Positions 58,187 to 64,000 of a stretch of DNA of 64,000 bases are shown piece by piece. The notes beneath the pieces are model-generated. The model was not told the origin of the DNA. It made no database searches and saw nothing but the letters and a program-made list of their open reading frames with translations. The position numbers and the translations under genes were made by a program. Source of the DNA: Clostridia bacterium (GTDB taxonomy: Bacteria; Bacillota; Clostridia; Christensenellales; Aristaeellaceae); contig JAFULL010000089.1 in NCBI GenBank assembly GCA_017473345.1, positions 1 to 64,000 on the forward strand, written 5' to 3'. Each line of letters starts with the position of its first letter. The first letter of the stretch is position 1.

Positions 58187-60580
58187 TCACATGTTCACAT
58201 CAAAGGAGGTAAAGCACAATACGCCGGTGTTGTCTGCGCGGGCAGCGGCGAAGCAGCCTTCGGGGTCGCGCTCGTCCATCAGGCGCAGGGCGTAATGGAA
58301 CTGGTAGAACCCGCCGAGGGACGCCTTGAAGTTGGTTTCCCAGAAGTTGTTCATCACCCAGGAATACACGGCGTCGGTGTTGGTTTGCGCCGGATCGCCC
58401 GCAAGGCGGATGTCATGGGGCAGCAGCGTGCCCATGCTGATCATGGGCGCGTCGGTCAGCTCCACCAGGACGGCGGCGTCGGGCTGCTGCCACAGGATGG
58501 CGTTCTGGGTTTCATAGTAATCGGCGCAGGAGCCGGGAAGCTGGTCGATGCGCGGGCGGAAGATGCAGCCGGTCTTGTCGGCGTACAGCACCGCATCCGG
58601 ACGGCTGAAGGGCAGCGCCAGATAGACGTTTTCAGGCTCCAGACAGCTTTCCTTGTGCAGGCGGTAGTCCACGTCCAGTCGGGGGATGTGGCGGTAGGCG
58701 GTGAGGATCAGCTCGGTGGATTTGCTGCCCTTCACGTCGTAGGTGAGCACCACACGGCTCATCACGGGGCCGAAGTCCGTCACCTGCACGTCGGTCAGGC
58801 GGCCGAAGTCGCGCTGGGTGTGCAGGGCTTTGCGGTTGCGGCCCATGCGGCGGCGCTCGGTGCAGGCGTCGGTGCGGATGGGCGTGATTTCATAAATGGG
58901 CGCAAAGGCGGTTTCATCCGGGCTGGTGATCAGCTCGCAGCCGCGCTTGCGGTCAAAGATGGAGGTGATGCCCCTGCCGATCTCGTAGCGCACGTGCATG
59001 AAGGGCGTGATCAGCTCGAACGGTGTGCAGGCCCAGTCGGGATCAGCCAGACGGTCGAAGGCAAAGTCGCGCACGCCGTCGGCGCCATAATCGCAGTACA
59101 GGCCGATCATGGGCGCAGGCGGGGCAGGCAGCTCCTCCACGCGCAGGGCGACATGCTCGAGGGGCTTGAGGGAGATCAGCACATTGAACTGCTTGCCGCG
59201 GGCGACATTGGAGATCTGGCAGGGGACTTTCTCGCCGGTATCTTCGCGTACAAGGCGGAAGTGCTTGTGGCTGAACAGAATCTCCAGTTCGGTGCGGGCG
59301 ACGGTGGTCACCGGAACGGGGTTGGGGTTGACCACGTGCAGGCGGTAGTCCTTCCACAGCACCATGGCGGTTTCGCCGTAGTGCTCGCACAGCGCGTCCA
59401 CGCAAAGGCTGACGGACTCATGCGCCCGCGCGGCATAGAGAGTTTTGCGCATATCCAGCACATTCACCTGCGGATGCGCGGGTTCGGCGATGCTGGAGGA
59501 AAAGCCCCAGGTATGCTCGGCGTAGATCATCAGGTCGCGGCATGCGGCGTCCATCAGCTCGCGAGACACGATGGCATAGTCCGCATCGAGCGTGCGGCAG
59601 ATGTGATACTTGCGCACGGCCTCGCGGTAGTGCGTCACCGCGCCCGGCGTGGAGCAGGTGCCGTCGGCCCACCAGTCGGTCCAGTCGCCGCGATAGGTGG
59701 GGATGCTGTCGGCGTGCTTTTCCACCTCGGTGAAGAAACGGTCCAGCGTGGTCATTTCCAGCTGGATCTGCTGGCCATGTTCGCGGTTCCAGCGGTGCAC
59801 AAATTCAATGATGGCCGGGCCGGGAGGCGAGTTGTCGGTGCACAGGCCCGAAACCAGAATGGGGCAGAAGTCGTAGGGATAGCCGTCCGCCTCAAGCTGC
59901 GCGGCGTAGGCAAACAGGCGGCGGCACGTGAGCTGCTCATTGGAAAGCCCGGTGTTGGGCAGGCCGTCCTGAATCATGTAGCCATACTGGCCGGACAGCT
60001 GGTGGAGGTTGATTTCGTTGCCCAGATGATAGTGCTCGCTCTGCCACACCAGCAGGCGCTGGCCGTCCGGCCCTTCCCAGTAGAAGGGCGACTGCTTTTT
60101 GCCGGCCACATGGTAGCCATGGTGCGTGTGCACGGCGGACAAAAGCCGCTTTACGCCTGCATCCGCCATGAGGGACGCATAGCCCCAGGCATAGCCGTTG
60201 ATGTCGGCGGTCATGGCGTTTTCCAGCGACGCGCCGTTTTCGCGCGCCAGCTGCGTGCAGCGCTCGAGCGTTTCCTTCAATATGAGTGCGTCGGTGAGGT
60301 CGCTGCCGTTTAAATAACTGCCGGACAGGCCGATTCTGCCTTCCTTCACGAACTGCCAGAAGTCGGCGATATATGCAGGCTTGGAACGGGTGAGGAACTG
60401 CTCCAGCATCCAGAAGGATTCCACGTTCCAGCAAAAGCCCTGCCACTCGGGCCTGGTGCGGGCTGAGCGCAGGATGTCGACAACGCTTTCCAGATATTTG
60501 ACGTGGTTCCAGCCGATCTTCTCCTGCCGGTCGGTATATCCAATGTCGGTATGGGCGTGATGAATGAGGTAAAACTTCAT
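58187..60580 (-). CDS. Glycoside hydrolase family 38 protein (alpha-mannosidase-like)
   Basis: Cytoplasmic zinc glycosidase (797 aa). The zinc site begins HAHTDIGYT (His10, Asp12), the nucleophile is Asp126 in MTADINGYAWG, and the last metal ligand is the His of AEHTWGFSSS. The sequence GDWTDWWADGTCSTPG in the middle and beta-rich C-terminal half fit the family. First gene after a good promoter (60619-60647), with AAGGAG before the ATG. It is likely to release alpha-mannose from imported N-glycan or other mannosides; some GH38 members act on other sugars, so the substrate is inferred. Confidence 0.9.
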   Translation of the reverse strand: MKFYLIHHAHTDIGYTDRQEKIGWNHVKYLESVVDILRSARTRPEWQGFCWNVESFWMLEQFLTRSKPAYIADFWQFVKEGRIGLSGSYLNGSDLTDALILKETLERCTQLARENGASLENAMTADINGYAWGYASLMADAGVKRLLSAVHTHHGYHVAGKKQSPFYWEGPDGQRLLVWQSEHYHLGNEINLHQLSGQYGYMIQDGLPNTGLSNEQLTCRRLFAYAAQLEADGYPYDFCPILVSGLCTDNSPPGPAIIEFVHRWNREHGQQIQLEMTTLDRFFTEVEKHADSIPTYRGDWTDWWADGTCSTPGAVTHYREAVRKYHICRTLDADYAIVSRELMDAACRDLMIYAEHTWGFSSSIAEPAHPQVNVLDMRKTLYAARAHESVSLCVDALCEHYGETAMVLWKDYRLHVVNPNPVPVTTVARTELEILFSHKHFRLVREDTGEKVPCQISNVARGKQFNVLISLKPLEHVALRVEELPAPPAPMIGLYCDYGADGVRDFAFDRLADPDWACTPFELITPFMHVRYEIGRGITSIFDRKRGCELITSPDETAFAPIYEITPIRTDACTERRRMGRNRKALHTQRDFGRLTDVQVTDFGPVMSRVVLTYDVKGSKSTELILTAYRHIPRLDVDYRLHKESCLEPENVYLALPFSRPDAVLYADKTGCIFRPRIDQLPGSCADYYETQNAILWQQPDAAVLVELTDAPMISMGTLLPHDIRLAGDPAQTNTDAVYSWVMNNFWETNFKASLGGFYQFHYALRLMDERDPEGCFAAARADNTGVLCFTSFDVNM

Positions 60581-60618
60581 TTGTCAGGCTCCTTGATATG
60601 GATTTTTTGTTTTTTTCA

Positions 60619-60647
60619 AGTATACCGCGCGGACAGGGTTTTTTCAA
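60619..60647 (-). promoter_or_regulatory. Promoter of the GH38-GH5-like operon
   Basis: Minus-strand TTGAAA (60642-60647) and TATACT (60619-60624), 17-bp spacer. Confidence 0.85.
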
Positions 60648-60674
60648 TGCAAAAGTAAGCGGGTGAAACAAACG

Positions 60675-60707
60675 AAAAAACCGCCTGATCCATGATGGAT
60701 CAAGCGG
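60675..60707 (-). terminator. Terminator of the 31-aa peptide gene
   Basis: CCGCCTGATCC (60681-60691) pairs with 60697-60707 with one wobble position and an ATGAT loop; six T residues follow on the minus strand. Confidence 0.85.
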
Positions 60708-60726
60708 CTGGATGCAGAGACTGCGC

Positions 60727-60822
60727 TCAGCGGGTCAAAGCCACTACGGCTGCGATGACGACCAGAATGGCCATGACAGAAAACACGATTTTTGCATACT
60801 TGGTGGAAATTCCAGGGCCCAT
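60727..60822 (-). CDS. 31-aa single-pass membrane peptide
   Basis: Reads MGPGISTKYAKIVFSVMAIL, then a continuing hydrophobic stretch and the end VVALTR. One transmembrane helix (about 12-29) with a short basic N-terminus. A perfect AAAGGAGG lies before the ATG at 60822, a near-consensus promoter is at 60917-60945 and a strong terminator follows. Therefore this is a real single-gene unit despite its size. No family is recognised. Possible roles: a regulator of a membrane protein, or a small toxin-like peptide; no antisense partner promoter is evident. Confidence 0.72.
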   Translation of the reverse strand: MGPGISTKYAKIVFSVMAILVVIAAVVALTR

Positions 60823-60916
60823 GGATACGTCCTCCTTTAAAGCGGTATTAAGCTGCAGAGGCTGCTTTGCGCGAGTATCGGGGCGCTCTGCTTGGATTGC
60901 GGTTTTGTTGAGAATT

Positions 60917-60945
60917 ATTTTATCACTGTTGTCAAAGCGAATCAA
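60917..60945 (-). promoter_or_regulatory. Promoter of the 31-aa peptide gene
   Basis: Minus-strand TTGATT (60940-60945) and TAAAAT (60917-60922), 17-bp spacer. The predicted start leaves about 88 nt of untranslated leader. Confidence 0.75.
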
Positions 60946-60967
60946 GACGCAATGTGGAAAGAAGTTG

Positions 60968-61669
60968 TCACTTTCCGTCAGACGGCAGGTCCGGATTTTC
61001 AATCAGGGTGTAGTCATTGCTGCGCAGCACGGCGATCAGATCCTCAGGCGTCAGTATTTTGTGCCCGGTGCGGATGCCGCCTTTGGCCAGGCGGCTCATG
61101 TCATGGATGTCTGAGCCGGACGTTTGGGCCAGAGCATAATGCTTTGCAAACTGTCGGGCCAATTCGTTGCGGAAGGCGGGTGTGCCTGCATTGTACACCT
61201 CCATGCCAAACAGCCCATCCGGATGGCGTACCTCCATTCCGTCCCGAAAAGGATGAGCCTGAACCACGCACACGCCCTCGGGCATCAGTGTCAGCAGCTT
61301 TTCGAGGCTGTTCAATTCGTTCAGCCGGGGAACGGTGTAGAAAAAGTCCTCGTGCACGCCGTAGAGAAGGTAATCATTGGGTCCGTTGTCAAAGCGTACC
61401 TCGGCGCCGGGAAGGACCGTAAAGCCGATTTTTTCGCCTTCCTCGCGGGCAGTGCGAAAGCCTTTCAGCCACCGCGTCACCTGCTGGTGATGCGTAAGCC
61501 CGGCCACTTCCTCAGGAAACCACAGCGTGTAGAAACGCTCGATGTAATGATCGGTGATCACCATGCCGTCATACCCGGCCTCATGGTAGAGGCGCACCAG
61601 CTCGCGCGCGCTGAGATGGGCGTCACGGTCGCATTCGGACGTATGGGCGTGAAGTTCATACAGATACAT
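60968..61669 (-). CDS. PHP-domain metal-dependent phosphoesterase
   Basis: Protein of 233 aa with the complete PHP signature set: ELHAHTSECDRDAHLS (first metal motif), YDGMVITDHYI (second), LPGAEVRF (third), VVQAHPFRDG (fourth) and SGSDIHDMSRLA (fifth). Such stand-alone PHP proteins hydrolyse phosphate esters, including nucleotides and histidinol-phosphate-like compounds. Substrate unknown. It is a single gene; upstream is a terminator at 61700-61727 and the tRNA-relic zone. Confidence 0.9.
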   Translation of the reverse strand: MYLYELHAHTSECDRDAHLSARELVRLYHEAGYDGMVITDHYIERFYTLWFPEEVAGLTHHQQVTRWLKGFRTAREEGEKIGFTVLPGAEVRFDNGPNDYLLYGVHEDFFYTVPRLNELNSLEKLLTLMPEGVCVVQAHPFRDGMEVRHPDGLFGMEVYNAGTPAFRNELARQFAKHYALAQTSGSDIHDMSRLAKGGIRTGHKILTPEDLIAVLRSNDYTLIENPDLPSDGK

Positions 61670-61693
61670 AGGACATGCCTCCCTGTTTGAAGG

Positions 61694-61727
61694 AAAGAAA
61701 AAACCTCAGTCTTGCGACTGAGGTTTT
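61694..61727 (-). terminator. Strong terminator next to the tRNA relics
   Basis: AAAACCTCAGTC (61700-61711) pairs perfectly with GACTGAGGTTTT (61716-61727), loop TTGC, followed on the minus strand by T residues and C. Its upstream side is the tRNA relic at 61727-61749, so it looks like the terminator of a former minus-strand tRNA gene. Confidence 0.88.
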
Positions 61728-61749
61728 GGTGGTGCTTGCTGGACTCGAA
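61727..61749 (-). pseudogene. Relic of a tRNA 3' end (T-loop to CCA)
   Basis: On the minus strand this reads TTCGAGT (T-loop), CCAGC (3' T-stem), AAGCACC (3' acceptor strand), A, CCA. The T-stem 5' half and the rest of the tRNA are absent: the bases before the loop read TTAA where GCTGG would be needed. The tRNA identity cannot be told. It directly adjoins a terminator. Confidence 0.6.
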
Positions 61750-62172
61750 TTAACACATCAGTAACAAGTTGAATTTGAAATGAATACGCGCGTCCGTGGC
61801 TTCTGCATGAGGAAGGCACAGACACATCGATGAGTAAACCGTCTGAAACCATCATCCATCGTAATTGGTTTTCAGTCATATGTATTATATATCAGATTAT
61901 ATCAAGCGCAAGAAAAAAGCCGAAAAACGTTTTTTGTCTGCACAAAAACAGATGTTTCAGTTGGAGCTGATGACCGGATTTGAACCGGTGACCTCATCCT
62001 TACCAAAAATCTGATTTACATAGCGGGTGGGATTCTTTCCAGAGCAAAAAAAGCTTTGGCACAGGAACAAACAAAAAGAGAAGCTGACTTTCCTGCAGCT
62101 GCAGATCAACAGCATCACGATACATGCTCTTTTATTCCTTCACAAATGACGATAAAGAACAAGAAACGTCGA
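61750..62172. other. AT-rich non-coding zone around the tRNA relics
   Basis: Visibly poorer in G and C than the rest of the window and without a credible gene. It holds the tRNA-Thr half at 61962-62006. A frame of about 60 codons from 62000 to the TAA at 62188-62190 (includes IYIAGGILSRAKKALAQEQ) has no start codon or ribosome site and could be a gene scrap; I assign no family. The zone looks like the debris of an integrated element. Confidence 0.55.
61962..62006 (-). pseudogene. 3' half of a tRNA-Thr(GGT) gene, cut at the anticodon loop
   Basis: The 45 bases, read on the minus strand, are: anticodon loop TTGGTAA (anticodon GGT), anticodon 3' stem GGATG, variable AGGTC, T-stem ACCGG, loop TTCAAAT, CCGGT, acceptor CATCAGC, T, CCA. 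All stems that can be checked pair (ACCGG with CCGGT). The 5' half (acceptor GCTGATG, D-arm, anticodon 5' stem) is missing; upstream sequence shows no similarity. Homology starts exactly at the anticodon loop, a usual crossover point of tyrosine integrases, so this may be an attachment-site remnant. Confidence 0.82.
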
Positions 62173-62202
62173 TTGACACCCCGTCTGTAAAAGCGATATG
62201 AT
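62173..62202 (+). promoter_or_regulatory. Promoter of the histidine kinase gene
   Basis: TTGACA (62173-62178) and TATGAT (62197-62202), 18-bp spacer. GAGGGA precedes the ATG at 62238. Confidence 0.78.
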
Positions 62203-62237
62203 AAAAGATAGATAAGTTATCGGAGAAGAGGGATCCC

Positions 62238-64000
62238 ATGTTCTCTCACATTCAAAAGCGATTAGGACAAAGATCGGTATTTATGATGGTGATCAGTCTG
62301 TTCTTTCTGATTACCATACCGATTTATATTCTAGGTTTCGGCATCTACCACTGGGGCTATCAGACCATGAAGCGGGAGATCACCTCGGGACTGAAATTGT
62401 ATCTGAACGAAGCACAGCTGACGCTGGAAGGCGAGGTGGAGCGCATCCGTCAGCTGCAGTTTTCGTGCCTCAATGACGAAGACCTGTTCTATACCATCAA
62501 TGCCGAAAACATCATGACGCCGTTCGAACGTTCGCAGTCGCTGCTTCGCATGCAGCACAGGCTGGAGGTGCTGCAGGAAAGTTCCGTCTACATCGACGAT
62601 GTAAAAGCCTGCCTGATCCGCACCGGTCGCATGGTATCGGCGCAGAAAGGCGTGGAACCGCTCGGCGGCAACTGGCAGGATATTTTGTATGCGCCTGTGG
62701 ACCTGGCGGAATCAAGAATCACCTATTTAAATGACAGGCTCTATCTGTGTGCGTCCTATCCAACCATTTCTCCCGACCCGGATGCAGAGCCTTTATATAC
62801 GCTGCTGATCTCCCTCAACATGGATACGCTAAGGCAGCGTTTGTTGTCCTTTAACAGCTTCGAGGACGGAACCGCTGCATTTTATAACGGGCAGAATAAC
62901 TGGCTGCTGCCAAAAGGCAGCGCAGAGTTAGTCGGGCAGATTGTTTCCAGTCCGGAGTTGCTTGGCGCACTGGTTCATGGACAGCCTCAGCGCATTTCTC
63001 ATCAGGGGATGAACTATCTTGCAGTGGGCAGTCACTCGGACTATTTGAACATGTCCTTCTTCTCCTGCGTGGCGGAAGAGGATATTTTCGGCGGTCTGTG
63101 GCATTATCGGATGCTCTTTTCCGTGTTTTTCCTGGTCATGCTGGTGGTTGCAGGCACTTTTTCCGTGGGCAGCTACTACCTGATTCGCCGCCCGATGAAG
63201 CGGCTGGTCAAGTCGCTGCGCAAGGTGGAGAAGGGCGATTTGAGCATTCGCATCCAGCATAAGATGAACGATGAATACGCCTATCTGTATGATACGTTCA
63301 ACAGCATGGCGGATGCGCTGGAAAATCTGATTGAGATGAACTACAAGCAGACGCTTCTGGCCCAGCAGGCGCAGATGAGGCAGTTGCAGACGCAGATCAA
63401 TCCGCATTTTCTCTACAACAGTTTTTTCACTCTCTACCGAATGACCAAGGATGAAGACTATGAAACCGTAACCGAATTTCTGGAATACCTGTCCAACTAT
63501 TATCATTACATCACGCGGGACGCCCGGCAGGAGGTTACCCTGCGCGAGGATATTGCGCATGCGGAAAACTATGCGCACATCCAGCAGATACGCTTTGCCC
63601 GCAGAATTCGGGTACTTCTGGATGAACCGCCCGCCGTTTCGCACACGATGGAAGTACCCAGGCTGATCGTTCAGCCGCTTCTGGAAAATGCATTTGCCCA
63701 TGGCCTTAAGGATGTGGATGAGGGCGGCATGGTGCATCTGAGCTATCATCATACGCCGGAAGGCCTTTGCATCTGCGTGGAAAACAACGGCGCTGATCTG
63801 GATCCCCAAAGCATCGCTGAGCTCCGTGCGCGCATGGACGATCCCTCCGCCCAGGTGGAAGTGACGGGGCTGATCAACATTCACCGCCGCATGCGGCTGC
63901 GCTTCGGTGAAAAGGCGGGCGTACGCGTGGAAGCCAGAGAAGGCGGCGGCGTACGTGTAAAGCTGATCATTCCGGATAAGGAGGAGCGTCATGTATCGGA
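62238..64000 (+). CDS. Sensor histidine kinase, YesM/LytS type (runs off the right edge)
   Basis: Membrane two-component kinase; 587 complete codons are visible and the frame is still open. A first membrane helix lies at about residues 16-38, followed by an extracellular sensor region, a second helix at about 293-318, then a HAMP linker (RRPMKRLVKSLRKVEKGDLS) and the His_kinase domain with QTQINPHFLYNSFFTLYRM (phospho-His in NPHFLYN). The ATPase N-box is VQPLLENAFAHGL, and VTGLINIHRRMRLRFG is the G-box end. This architecture senses extracellular sugars or wall fragments and usually pairs with a YesN-type AraC response regulator, whose gene seems to begin at 63991. Confidence 0.92.
   Translation, partial: MFSHIQKRLGQRSVFMMVISLFFLITIPIYILGFGIYHWGYQTMKREITSGLKLYLNEAQLTLEGEVERIRQLQFSCLNDEDLFYTINAENIMTPFERSQSLLRMQHRLEVLQESSVYIDDVKACLIRTGRMVSAQKGVEPLGGNWQDILYAPVDLAESRITYLNDRLYLCASYPTISPDPDAEPLYTLLISLNMDTLRQRLLSFNSFEDGTAAFYNGQNNWLLPKGSAELVGQIVSSPELLGALVHGQPQRISHQGMNYLAVGSHSDYLNMSFFSCVAEEDIFGGLWHYRMLFSVFFLVMLVVAGTFSVGSYYLIRRPMKRLVKSLRKVEKGDLSIRIQHKMNDEYAYLYDTFNSMADALENLIEMNYKQTLLAQQAQMRQLQTQINPHFLYNSFFTLYRMTKDEDYETVTEFLEYLSNYYHYITRDARQEVTLREDIAHAENYAHIQQIRFARRIRVLLDEPPAVSHTMEVPRLIVQPLLENAFAHGLKDVDEGGMVHLSYHHTPEGLCICVENNGADLDPQSIAELRARMDDPSAQVEVTGLINIHRRMRLRFGEKAGVRVEAREGGGVRVKLIIPDKEERHVS
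63991..64000 (+). CDS. Probable start of a response-regulator gene (10 nt visible)
   Basis: ATG at 63991 in a different frame from the kinase, preceded by AAGGAGG eight bases before it. Overlap with the end of the kinase gene is usual for YesM-YesN pairs. Only three codons (MYR) are visible, so identity is inferred from context. Confidence 0.4.

Noticed and set aside
61962..62080. A complete tRNA-Thr gene
   Set aside because: No acceptor 5' strand, D-arm or anticodon 5' stem can be found beside the 3' half.
62000..62190. A short gene reading IYIAGGILSRAKKALAQEQ
   Set aside because: It has no start codon or ribosome site and contains part of the promoter for the histidine kinase gene; at most a gene scrap.

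Overview
The window is a GC-rich chromosomal segment of a spore-forming, Gram-positive anaerobe, most likely a gut-type member of class Clostridia (Bacillota). The evidence is the sleB-ypeB cortex-lysis/germination pair, strong GGAGG-type ribosome binding sites, many TTGACA/TATAAT-like promoters with 17-bp spacers, a DnaE1-type replicative polymerase, lipobox and peptidoglycan-binding proteins, and PocR/AraC and YesM-type regulators next to glycan enzymes. I cannot place it to genus from sequence alone. No intact mobile element, CRISPR array or complete RNA gene was found.

Layout. 0-2.1 kb: a polar amino-acid ABC transporter operon on the minus strand. 2.2-8.3 kb: dnaE (+), an intergenic stretch that may hold a small RNA, then pfkA and an AraC regulator (-). 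8.4-11.4 kb: a four-gene minus operon with an ECF sigma factor, a DUF4349 membrane protein, a SIMPL-domain protein and a secreted protein. 11.5-13.4 kb: sleB-ypeB (+). 13.4-14.8 kb: two polytopic membrane proteins (LPG-synthase-like flippase domain, GtrA). 14.9-24.1 kb: a ten-gene Mrp/Mbh-type cation/proton antiporter operon with four antiporter-like subunits but no redox module, led by a structured 5' leader. 24.3-29.5 kb: a polyprenyl-glycosyltransferase-type operon. 29.6-35 kb: two MATE exporters, an intracellular GH16 and a GtrII-like membrane protein (+). 35-40.3 kb: a five-gene minus run (FAD oxidoreductase, HAD, Lrp, aminotransferase, CapA), with the capA frame broken by an in-frame TAG. 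40.5-42.8 kb: a HelD-type helicase behind a terminator-like leader. 42.8-50.6 kb: carbohydrate genes (NahK-like kinase, PocR-AraC regulator, CE7 esterase, GH43, Gfo/Idh oxidoreductase, nucleoside hydrolase) with secG and small proteins between them. 50.9-56.5 kb: a five-domain peptidoglycan-binding lipoprotein, a hairpin-rich stretch, a SANT/RsfA-like protein, a solute-binding-like protein, a ROK fructokinase and an orphan OmpR-type regulator. 56.6-64 kb: an fhs (formate-THF ligase) relic, GH5-like and GH38 glycosidases, a 31-aa membrane peptide, a PHP-domain protein, a zone with two tRNA 3'-end relics, and a YesM-type histidine kinase running off the right edge.

How it fits together. Most accessory genes serve carbohydrate use: the glycosidases and the esterase lack signal peptides, so they should act on imported oligosaccharides, whose sugars enter glycolysis through the NahK-like kinase, fructokinase and PfkA. 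The antiporter module would convert or exploit the Na+/H+ gradient. The points most worth a second look are the tRNA-Thr half-gene cut exactly at the anticodon loop, the amber codon in capA, the four-antiporter orphan Mrp/Mbh operon with its leader hairpin, the 21-bp perfect inverted repeat at a divergent promoter, the helD leader terminator and the fhs relic.
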